From: Burkholderiaceae bacterium
GTDB lineage: Bacteria; Pseudomonadota; Gammaproteobacteria; Burkholderiales; Burkholderiaceae
Reading direction: 5' to 3'
Length of the DNA stretch: 64,000 nt
Assembly: GCA_023266335.1 (NCBI GenBank)
Contig: JAHFQJ010000008.1
Location: 1-64,000 of the forward strand
The notes below the pieces were generated by a model that had not been told where the DNA came from, did no database searches, and was given only the letters and a program-made list of their open reading frames with translations. The position numbers were made by a program, and so were the translations under genes. Positions 9,110 to 16,839 of this stretch are shown one piece after another. Position 1 is the first letter of the stretch. The number at the start of each line of letters is the position of its first letter.

Positions 9110-9414
9110 TGTTACTACGGGAAAAAGATAAACAAACATTGGTGCAGATTTTTAGAAGTATAAACTTACCGATAGGAATATGTGCATATGGCAGCCGTGT
9201 GAATGGAAAAGCGTATAGCGGAAGCGACTTAGATTTAGTTATTAGAACTAAAGACTTGCGTCCGCTGAATATCAATGATTATATTAATATCAAAGAAAAA
9301 ATCCAAATGAGCAATATTCCAATACTGGTGGATATTGTTGATTGGGCAAGAATACCAGATAGTTTCCATGGAAATATTGAAAAACAATATGAAGTTTTCT
9401 ATGTAAATAACTAG
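9109..9414 (+). CDS. mntA: MntA-like minimal nucleotidyltransferase antitoxin
   Basis: A 101-residue member of the MNT (HI0073) family. The signature GSRVNGKAYSGSDLDLVI (GS, ten residues, DxD) is intact, and a third acidic residue lies in VDIVDWARI. In characterised type VII toxin-antitoxin pairs MntA adenylylates HepT near its RNase motif. The start ATG overlaps the stop of the broken toxin gene (TAATG), so the pair was translationally coupled. An intact antitoxin beside a dead toxin is what neutral loss of a toxin would leave. The symbol is by family analogy. Confidence 0.8.
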   Translation: MLLREKDKQTLVQIFRSINLPIGICAYGSRVNGKAYSGSDLDLVIRTKDLRPLNINDYINIKEKIQMSNIPILVDIVDWARIPDSFHGNIEKQYEVFYVNN

Positions 9415-9459
9415 ATTAATGAGTAGGGTTTCTTAGCGCTGTACAGTTTTATATGTACT

Positions 9460-9687
9460 TTAATTATCCAAGCCAAGTTCTTTCCTTATTTCATCTGATG
9501 AATATAATTTTGATTTACCTTTGCGTATATCTTCCATAGTTTTTTCAGCTAAATAGCAATCTTCCATATCCTCTATAGTTTGCAAAATCATTTCCCGAAT
9601 ATAAAAAGATTTACTGCGGTTAGTTTGTTGAGCTAAATTATTTATTCTTGCTTCTAATTCAGGTTCTAAGCGGATTGAAATAGTCAT
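9460..9687 (-). CDS. ribbon-helix-helix antitoxin-like regulator, orphan
   Basis: A 75-residue protein whose N-terminus (MTISIRLEPELEARINNLA) is a typical MetJ/Arc/CopG ribbon-helix-helix DNA-binding segment, followed by RSKSFYIREMI. The C-terminal half (about 38-75) is acidic and resembles the toxin-neutralising tail of RelB-like antitoxins. No RelE/ParE toxin ORF follows on the minus strand; mntA lies there, convergent. It is probably a solitary antitoxin in a decayed toxin-antitoxin island. Confidence 0.75.
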   Translation of the reverse strand: MTISIRLEPELEARINNLAQQTNRSKSFYIREMILQTIEDMEDCYLAEKTMEDIRKGKSKLYSSDEIRKELGLDN

Positions 9688-9790
9688 AATATCCCACTAT
9701 ATTACTTGTACTTGTTATATATATTTATAATTACACTATTGTTTTATATAATATAATATATATATTCTTATTTTTAGTTAAGTTTATCAT

Positions 9791-10003
9791 GTGTCTTGTG
9801 GAAGTTGTCATAAATCATATACTGTACCTAGTTTCAGCGAATCAACCCAACCCGTAATTAAGGGTACAAAAAGCTTGACTGTTGCTTGTGATTGTATGGT
9901 TGTCCTCTATTCTAATGGAGTTGATATTTCAAGCGATGAAAGTGCGTGTAAAGCTAGAATTAATAACAAATTAAACTCTGACTCTACTCTAAGTAAGAGC
10001 TAA
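9791..10003 (+). CDS. doubtful small ORF with clustered cysteines
   Basis: A 70-codon frame starting at GTG, with cysteines in SCGSCHK and ACDC. There is no convincing ribosome binding site, and the upstream DNA is very AT-rich. It might be the end of a decayed gene. Coding status is uncertain. Confidence 0.22.
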   Translation: MSCGSCHKSYTVPSFSESTQPVIKGTKSLTVACDCMVVLYSNGVDISSDESACKARINNKLNSDSTLSKS

Positions 10004-10181
10004 TATAGTTACACAATAATAAAAATAGCAATTAATCACCAATTACAAAATCTTTATACCATTACATTAAATCTATAGCCAACCCTTATTGTTACCGTAG
10101 GCTGTGTACATTCAACGTTTTATTTAAAACACTTTCCTATTTGTTCTACGATATTAGCTGTTATGGTTTCTTGAGCGTTAC

Positions 10182-12548
10182 CTATATTATTTCTAAATTT
10201 GCAAATTCCAGATTTAATATTTTTTCTCCATGCCGTTTAAATTTTATGCGGGCTAAGGCATTTTCTCCACTGCCTTCGATTGATTTTATAATACCCTCAC
10301 CAAATTTGGTGCTGAAAACACCACTGCCGATTACAAAGGTTTTTTCATCTTGGATAATTTTAACATGTTTAGCCGCCAGCCTTTGAGAATCCGCATTAGC
10401 TTGTGCCATTTCCCGTTTCTGGGCTTGCTCTTGATTTTTACGCATCATCCAAAATGGCATATCTTCATTATATTTTGATGAAGAGTCAGATTTATTTGCA
10501 GAGCGGTCTGCGTATGAAAATATATCATTATTATGACTTTCATATTCATTTGAATCTAGATTTTGACTGCGTTTAAAAGGTTTTGGGCTTAGCCATTTTA
10601 TGTTATTACTCGGCAGTTCTTCTAAAAATCGTGAAGGCGGATTAAATGAAGTTTTACCATAAAGCATACGGGCTTGCGCACAGCTTATATGTAAATTTTC
10701 TCTAGCCCGCGTAATTGCTACGTACATTAACCGTCGTTCTTCTTCAATATCTTCTTCAGTTACCGCATTATTATCATTGGGGAAAATGCCTTCTTCTACG
10801 CCGGTAATAAATACATGTTTAAATTCTAAACCTTTAGATGCATGAATTGTCATTAACTGCACGCCTTGCTGCTCAGCATCTCCATTATTACCGCTTTCAA
10901 GGCTAGTGAAAGATAAAAACAAACGTAAAGGTGAAATATTAACAGGCAAATGCTCTAACTCTAATTCTTTTAAATCTAATATTTCTAAGGCTTTTGTATC
11001 GTGAGGAATTTTTTCTTCCTGATAAAAACTATGAGCGGCACTAATTAGCTCTTTTAAATTACTAATGCGGTCTTCATTTTCTTTTTCTTGTTCATAATGC
11101 GGAATTAAACCGCTGGCTTGCAGCATATATTCAATCGTATCTGCTAAATTTAAATGTTTAGCTTCGTCCTGCATTTTTTGAATTAAATCAATAAATTGTT
11201 CTAAATTAAACTTAGCTTTTGCGGTTAAATGGCGGCAAGCATCACTTAAATTTATATCTAAATTGCCAGCAATTTCTTGAATTTGCTCTTGTGTTTTTGC
11301 ACCAATTCCGCGGGCAGGAAAGTTCACTACTCTTAAAAAGGCTAAATTTTGCTGAATATTATCGATTAATTGTAAATATGCAATAGCATGTTTAATTTCA
11401 GCCCTTTCAAAAAACCGCAAGCCTCCATACACTTTATATGGAATATGCTGTTTAAATAAAATATGCTCAAATGTGCGTGATTGTGCATTACTGCGGTATA
11501 ATATGGAAATATCTTGAGGTTTACAACCGCTGTCAATATATTTTATAATATTATTTGCAACCCATGAGGCTTCTAAATTATCATTCATCGCACTGTAAAT
11601 TTTTACTTTCTCGCCCTCTCCGCTGGAAGTAAATAAATTTTTGCCTAAACGCTTAGAATTATAATCAATTAAAGAGTTTGCACATTGTAAAATGTTACCA
11701 TGCGATCGGTAGTTCTGCTCTAATTTTATAATATTTTTGATGTCAAATTCTTGCTCAAAATCATGCATATTTTTTACTCTCGCTCCGCGGAAAGAATAAA
11801 TGCTTTGGTCATCATCGCCAACTGAAAAGTATACACTGTGTTCAGTTTTAAATCTTTTAAGCCATGTATATTGTAAAGTGTTGGTATCTTGAAACTCATC
11901 AATCAAAATATATTTAAACCGCTGCTGATAATGATGAAGAATGTCTTGATTATGCGTGAATAATTCATCACATCTTAACAATAATTCAGCAAAATCTAAT
12001 ACACCCTGCTTTTGACATTGCTCTTCGTAGTCTTTATAAAGTTTAATGAGTTTGCCGTTAAACCTATCTTTGCTGATACTAACTTGATGGCTTCTTTCGC
12101 CCCTTTCTTTGGCTTGATTAATAAAATTTATAAGTAATTTAGGGTCAAAATTATCTTCATCGATTTCTTGCTCTTTTAACATTTTTTTTATAAAAGAGCT
12201 TTGGTCCTGCATATCCATAATTTGAAAATCAGGCGGTAAATTTGCTTGTTCTGCATGTAAACGCAAAATACGGTGGCATAATCCATGAAATGTACCCATA
12301 AACATTGATCGGATATTAAAATTCATCATATGCGATAAGCGTTCTTGCATTTCTTTAGCTGCTTTATTCGTAAATGTAACAGCTAAAATAGAATATGGCG
12401 AAGCTATTCCTTGATTAAGCAGCCATGCAATTCTGGTAGTTAATACTTTAGTTTTACCACTGCCTGCACCGGCCAAAATTAAGGCATGTTCATCTGCTAA
12501 AGTTACTGCTTTAAGTTGCTCTACATTAAGATTATCAAGGATATTCAT
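10182..12548 (-). CDS. uvrD: DNA helicase II, UvrD family
   Basis: A superfamily 1A 3'-5' helicase acting in nucleotide excision and mismatch repair. The 788-residue protein carries the full motif set: Walker A AGAGSGKTKVLTTR (about 27-40), TFTNKAAKEM, Walker B ILIDEFQDTN, GDDDQSIYSFRGA, LEQNYRS, MTIHASKGLEF and VAITRARENL. The C-terminal segment (FSTKFGEGIIKSIEGSG) matches the conserved RNA-polymerase-binding Tudor-like tail of UvrD/PcrA. Length suits UvrD; Rep is shorter and lacks that tail. Confidence 0.93.
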   Translation of the reverse strand: MNILDNLNVEQLKAVTLADEHALILAGAGSGKTKVLTTRIAWLLNQGIASPYSILAVTFTNKAAKEMQERLSHMMNFNIRSMFMGTFHGLCHRILRLHAEQANLPPDFQIMDMQDQSSFIKKMLKEQEIDEDNFDPKLLINFINQAKERGERSHQVSISKDRFNGKLIKLYKDYEEQCQKQGVLDFAELLLRCDELFTHNQDILHHYQQRFKYILIDEFQDTNTLQYTWLKRFKTEHSVYFSVGDDDQSIYSFRGARVKNMHDFEQEFDIKNIIKLEQNYRSHGNILQCANSLIDYNSKRLGKNLFTSSGEGEKVKIYSAMNDNLEASWVANNIIKYIDSGCKPQDISILYRSNAQSRTFEHILFKQHIPYKVYGGLRFFERAEIKHAIAYLQLIDNIQQNLAFLRVVNFPARGIGAKTQEQIQEIAGNLDINLSDACRHLTAKAKFNLEQFIDLIQKMQDEAKHLNLADTIEYMLQASGLIPHYEQEKENEDRISNLKELISAAHSFYQEEKIPHDTKALEILDLKELELEHLPVNISPLRLFLSFTSLESGNNGDAEQQGVQLMTIHASKGLEFKHVFITGVEEGIFPNDNNAVTEEDIEEERRLMYVAITRARENLHISCAQARMLYGKTSFNPPSRFLEELPSNNIKWLSPKPFKRSQNLDSNEYESHNNDIFSYADRSANKSDSSSKYNEDMPFWMMRKNQEQAQKREMAQANADSQRLAAKHVKIIQDEKTFVIGSGVFSTKFGEGIIKSIEGSGENALARIKFKRHGEKILNLEFANLEII

Positions 12549-12632
12549 AGAATTTTATATGGAATAATATTCCTTATTATAACATTTTAGACACCTTTAT
12601 TAAACTTTATTTTGCTTAAACTAAACATAAGA

Positions 12633-14078
12633 TTACGAATACTGGTATGGTTCATTCTGTGGCGAATAATGAAAAGGTCTCGCCCCTAAAGCGCTGGCAG
12701 AACTATCACTGGCACCAATAATAAACGGAGATGGAACACGTTTTTCCGTAGATGGATCGTTGCGTCTTTTGTATCTATTTGAAAATATTTCAGGCATTGG
12801 CGGTAATCCTCCATGCTGATTTGTGGAATTTGCCCTATTTTCATCAAATAGCGAAGCTCGGCGTGATTTATTTGGATCACTAGCAAATCTATTAGGGTTT
12901 ACACCATGCTTTCTTGGGTAAGAATATTTTGTATTAGCTGCGGTCTCGCCTGCAAGAAGCGGGTAAGAAGGCTGATGAACTGTTTGATTTGGAGCAAATT
13001 CAGCCATTTGATGAGGTGATAAAATGGAATGCCTAGTAGTAGGTCTACCAGGTATTGGTGCAAATAATTGTTGCATGTCTGGAACTGGTGTATTCAAAGG
13101 GGTTGAGATATTGCTATGCTGACGCCTGCTAGGCGGTCTTATTTGAGTTTCATCATGAGTTAGTGGCTGTTCACGCCATTGCTCATCAAAGTTTTGCAGT
13201 GTTGTTCTGCCATCATTATCAAGCGGAAAACGCCTATTTGGGGGAGAACTAGGTACAGGTGCATATCCATTTGATGCAATAGGAAGCTGCGCGGAATACG
13301 GAACATGATTTTTATATCTTTGAATAAGATTTTCATAAGTATTTATTTTTGCATATTTACGTGCAGAAAATCCACTAGTTAATGAACCTAAAACTCCACC
13401 GCCTAAGGTTCCTAATATTGTACTAGATAATGTTGGTATTCCCATACCTAAACCAAATAAACCTAAATCAATAGTAGCCCCTATTCCTAAACCAACTGAT
13501 GCTCCAATACCTGCGCCCATTAAACCTCCGGTTACCGCTCCTGCAAAAAAAGCTTTATGTTTTTGATGGCTAATTTCTTTTTGATCAGATTTATTTACAT
13601 TGCGGCTAATTGTTTCCAATAATTGTTGGCTGCTTGCACCTAAATTTCTATTCTGGTCAGCACTTAGAGATTTTAAATATAAGCCTAAATGAGGATTTAG
13701 AACAATAGCTTTGGACAAAGATGCATGGGTGTTTAATAATGAGTTTAATTCCGTCTCCCGCAACACACTGAAGTTATTAAGTAAATGATTGGTAATATAT
13801 TCGACAGTATTAGATGTATTCTGCTTATCAATTTTTTTCATTGACTTAGCAATTTTATATAAAGTTTTTCTTCCTTCTTTTGTGGCATCTATATTATTTA
13901 ATATACTATATAAATGATTTCTGTCTTGGTTGTCATTATATGATAAGAAATTTGAACAATCAGTTTTAGCAATGTAATCAGTTAAACGCATCAAACTGGA
14001 CTGCTTAACATTTTCTAGCTCTAACTGTTTTTTTGAGGAGCTAGTCAGCATTGATTTAAAAAAAGAAATTCTAGCCAT
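12633..14078 (-). CDS. glycine-zipper membrane protein of unknown function
   Basis: A 481-residue protein in three parts. The first (1-175) is polar, helical and has no signal peptide. The second (about 176-237) is a pair of hydrophobic segments packed with glycine at regular spacing (for example GAVTGGLMGAGIGASVGLG), a glycine-zipper hairpin that could insert into or oligomerise in a membrane. The third (about 245-481) is a proline-, asparagine- and serine-rich, probably disordered tail. No enzyme motif is seen. It lies between uvrD and the TetR gene, next to the type VI locus. A secreted or membrane-active effector is possible but only inferred; no immunity gene is obvious. Confidence 0.72.
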   Translation of the reverse strand: MARISFFKSMLTSSSKKQLELENVKQSSLMRLTDYIAKTDCSNFLSYNDNQDRNHLYSILNNIDATKEGRKTLYKIAKSMKKIDKQNTSNTVEYITNHLLNNFSVLRETELNSLLNTHASLSKAIVLNPHLGLYLKSLSADQNRNLGASSQQLLETISRNVNKSDQKEISHQKHKAFFAGAVTGGLMGAGIGASVGLGIGATIDLGLFGLGMGIPTLSSTILGTLGGGVLGSLTSGFSARKYAKINTYENLIQRYKNHVPYSAQLPIASNGYAPVPSSPPNRRFPLDNDGRTTLQNFDEQWREQPLTHDETQIRPPSRRQHSNISTPLNTPVPDMQQLFAPIPGRPTTRHSILSPHQMAEFAPNQTVHQPSYPLLAGETAANTKYSYPRKHGVNPNRFASDPNKSRRASLFDENRANSTNQHGGLPPMPEIFSNRYKRRNDPSTEKRVPSPFIIGASDSSASALGARPFHYSPQNEPYQYS

Positions 14079-14299
14079 AAGTTACTCTCTCTAATTTAGA
14101 TGATTTTTATTTAATGTTTTAAATACACAATTAAAATAATATATATTTTAGCCCAAAAATATTTAAAAATCAATATTCTTCATGACTTTCCCAAAAAGCT
14201 TCCAGCCCGCATAAATGCTCGCATTAACTTGATTTATGTCAATGCAGCAGTAAAAATTATGAGGAATATAGTATAAATACTATAGCTGTGAACAAATAA

Positions 14300-14474
14300 T
14301 AGGTTAAGCAACTAATTTGGTATCATTAATCATGCTACCGGATAAATACGCCTGTTAAAATGAGTGTCATACCTGAGGAAGCAGGTATCTATAAATCCCC
14401 GCACACGCGGGAATGACCATAGTTTGGGATTAGACAATAATTTAGTTTATTTTTCAAATTACTTGTTCAATCCC
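14300..14474 (+). repeat. family C MITE-like element, copy 2
   Basis: A 175 bp element closely matching the copy at 61776-61950. It holds the hairpin ACCTGAGGAAGCAGGT and the near-palindrome ATCCCCGCACACGCGGGAAT (14395-14414). The right end is TTACTTGTTCAATCCC and the left end TAGGTTAAGCAACTAATTTG is partly decayed. CAAATAAT occurs at both borders (14293-14300 and 14476-14483), an apparent 8 bp target duplication. It accounts for most of the 14079-14577 gap. Confidence 0.82.
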
Positions 14475-14577
14475 TCAAATAATTTTAACAGCAGTAGCAA
14501 CATAAATTCAGGTATGATATGTATGTTAATATCAACAAATAACATATATATACCGTAACAAGTAAAAATCTTAATAA

Positions 14578-15429
14578 TTATTTAGTTTTTGTCTTAGCTG
14601 TTTTAACTGCAGCAGACGACTTTGCTGCTTTAGCTGTAGAGGCTTTAGCCGGCTTTGCCGCAACAGTTTCTTTTGTTTTAGCCAAAGGTGTTTTCACTTT
14701 TTTAATTTCCGAAACATTATTAGGTAAATTTTTTGGCGGAGCTGGAATATCTGCACTGTTAGCATCAATGTTATAAGTTAAATAACTAATTAGTACATCT
14801 AAATGCATAGCTTTCATAATATCATACTCATCTTTACTCATCAATTCCTTACCTGTAACAGCAGAAAGAGTAAATCTGTTAGATAAAATATAGTAACCTA
14901 AGGCAGAAATGGTTAAATAAAATCTTACTGAATCAATATTTTGTCTAAAAACCCCAAGCTTAGCCCCTGAAACTAAGATTTTTTCAATAGCCTGAATAAA
15001 TGGCAATATAAAGTTGCCTAAAGCGTCTGATTGTTTTATATGCTTTGCTTCGTGTAAATTTTCACTATTTAATAAGCGGATAAACTCCGGATGATGATAG
15101 TAATAATCCCACATAAAACTCGCTAAAATGCGCATAGATTCAACAGGTTTGCTTTCATCTAAATGCAATTCTTTTTCAGCTTCGTTATAACGTAAAAATA
15201 CTTCTTCCAATACAGCTAAAAATAAGCCTTGTTTACTTCCGTAATAATAGTACAGCATTCTTTCATTGGTTTTTGCTGCAGCAGCAATTTTGTCTACTCT
15301 TGCACCACCAAAGCCCAATTTAGAAAAGTCTTTAATTGAGGCTTCCATAATACGGCGGCGTGTACCTTCCGGGTCTCTTCTCTTTTTATTAACAGCAATT
15401 TTTTCTTTTTTTGCCTTTTGAATCATCAT
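14578..15429 (-). CDS. TetR-family regulator with lysine/alanine-rich tail
   Basis: A 283-residue transcription factor. The N-terminal helix-turn-helix (about 20-68) shows the TetR pattern TRRRIMEASIKDFSKLGF, then VDKIAAAAKTN and MLYYYYGSKQGLFLAVLEEVF. The middle is an all-helical ligand domain (about 80-220). The last ~55 residues (about 225-283) are proline, lysine and alanine repeats (AKPAKASTAKAAK) like bacterial histone-H1-type tails, an unusual addition that should add non-specific DNA affinity. It lies 250 bp beyond the end of tssG on the same strand, so it could regulate the secretion locus, but its ligand and targets are unknown. Confidence 0.85.
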   Translation of the reverse strand: MMIQKAKKEKIAVNKKRRDPEGTRRRIMEASIKDFSKLGFGGARVDKIAAAAKTNERMLYYYYGSKQGLFLAVLEEVFLRYNEAEKELHLDESKPVESMRILASFMWDYYYHHPEFIRLLNSENLHEAKHIKQSDALGNFILPFIQAIEKILVSGAKLGVFRQNIDSVRFYLTISALGYYILSNRFTLSAVTGKELMSKDEYDIMKAMHLDVLISYLTYNIDANSADIPAPPKNLPNNVSEIKKVKTPLAKTKETVAAKPAKASTAKAAKSSAAVKTAKTKTK

Positions 15430-15678
15430 ATAACTCCTACTACAAATAAAATAACAAATTTTAAGTGTATTTTTAAATATTTTCGTTCATTTATTTTGGT
15501 ATATTAACATATAATCTTGATTAGATAAAGATTATTCACTTATAGTTCACCTTTTTTTTAAAATATGTATTAATTTTTTAAAACACTAAAAATTACTATA
15601 TGCAAGAATAATGTCATACCTTCACAGGATAAAATAACTTTACAGACTGTTACAGATTATTTTCTGCTTTCTCTATCT

Positions 15679-16839
15679 TTATAATTCAAATTTAAAGCAT
15701 AAATCATATGAGTTTTTTTGTGCCGGCTTAGTTAAAAGAAATGTGTTATAACCTAGCTGAAATTTAGGGTTTTTAGAACTAATGGAAGCACTGCAAATAT
15801 CTGCTTTTTTTAAAATTAAGCAAACTTCATAATCAAAATATGCACCAATCATCAATGAAATTAATCTCTTTAGATGTTTAACAGCTTTATTTTTAGGTAA
15901 AAATATTAGCAATTCTTCTTGAGACAACGGACCAATATTCATACGTAATCCAGTATTTCTTTGCCAAGTACGGCTTCCGCACATAAAATTATCACCTAAA
16001 CAAGAATTTTTTTTACCAATTTTTGTTTTGTCATAATCCGGCAAATTATGCCATTCTCCCACAAATTGCTCAATTATTATTGGCATATTAAAATAATCAG
16101 TTAATAAATTTTGCAGTAAATTAATTGATACAGGTTTATGCCCTAAAATTCCTGCATAATAAATTAAAGAATGTTCTAAAATATCTAATTCTTCAGAAAT
16201 TAAAGGTGAAGATACACTGTTTGAATAACACCCTGCAAAACTCAAAAAATATTTATTTATACTTATCACACTTGAATTTACATCTGCACTGTGGATAAAA
16301 TTATTCTTTGTTTCATACTTTTTGCCGCCTTTACCTAAATACGGTTGAGACGAATATATACGGGTTAATTGATTCTGCTCATATAAAACATTTAACTGAT
16401 ATTTTTTCCAAGCCTGATAAAACAGACTAACTAATCTATTTGTAAAAATATTTAAAAAACCGCGTGCACTATAATCTTTATAAAATAACTCCCGTGAAAT
16501 TAATTCTTCAGTATAAACACGGGGTAATGCTCCGTTTAAGCCGGTTAAGCTTATGAATGCGGGAGTTATTTCTATACTCATCTCACTTGAATTTTTGCTT
16601 CCGCCTTGCTCTAAGTCTGATTGCTTATGCCAAATTAATTCTTCAATTTCGCTGGGAGAAAATTTAACAGATAATGAGTTTTTAAACTGAACAATATTTC
16701 CAACTATGTCCTTTTCTCCTTTAGCCAAATAATATTTTTCTAAAAGACGGATTGCCTGGAAAAATTTAAAACTTTGAGGATTTTTGCGAAGCTCTTCATA
16801 TACTAAATAAGTACTAGCTGACCGTTTCTTGGTGGACAT
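15679..16839 (-). CDS. tssG: type VI secretion baseplate protein TssG
   Basis: TssG (ImpH/VasB) forms baseplate wedges with TssF, TssE and TssK. I chose the ATG at 16839 (MSTKKRSASTY, 386 residues); an upstream frame-compatible start at 16869 would overlap tssF more deeply. Family signatures are the opening FFQAIRLLEKYY, the LTGLNGALPRVYTEEL block (about 96-113) and NTGLRMNIGPLSQEELLIFLP near 300. Residues 73-88 (QSDLEQGGSKNSSEMS) come from an embedded family B repeat, read in frame. The gene overlaps the end of tssF by about 37 bp, so the two are translationally coupled. Confidence 0.9.
   Translation of the reverse strand: MSTKKRSASTYLVYEELRKNPQSFKFFQAIRLLEKYYLAKGEKDIVGNIVQFKNSLSVKFSPSEIEELIWHKQSDLEQGGSKNSSEMSIEITPAFISLTGLNGALPRVYTEELISRELFYKDYSARGFLNIFTNRLVSLFYQAWKKYQLNVLYEQNQLTRIYSSQPYLGKGGKKYETKNNFIHSADVNSSVISINKYFLSFAGCYSNSVSSPLISEELDILEHSLIYYAGILGHKPVSINLLQNLLTDYFNMPIIIEQFVGEWHNLPDYDKTKIGKKNSCLGDNFMCGSRTWQRNTGLRMNIGPLSQEELLIFLPKNKAVKHLKRLISLMIGAYFDYEVCLILKKADICSASISSKNPKFQLGYNTFLLTKPAQKNSYDLCFKFEL
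16575..16623. repeat. shortened family B element inside tssG
   Basis: TACTCATCTCACTTGAATTT at 16575-16594 is identical to the first 20 bases of the 19295-19415 element. The next bases, TTGCTTCCGCCTTGCTCTAAGTC, closely match its 3' third (TTGCCTCCGACTTGCCCTAAATC). The copy looks like a full element with its middle lost. It is read in frame on the minus strand as TssG residues 73-88. Confidence 0.8.

Noticed and set aside
14364-14558. Short plus-strand ORF
   Set aside because: It lies mainly inside a family C repeat, and the similar frame at 61831-62064 is also repeat-derived; neither is likely to encode a protein.
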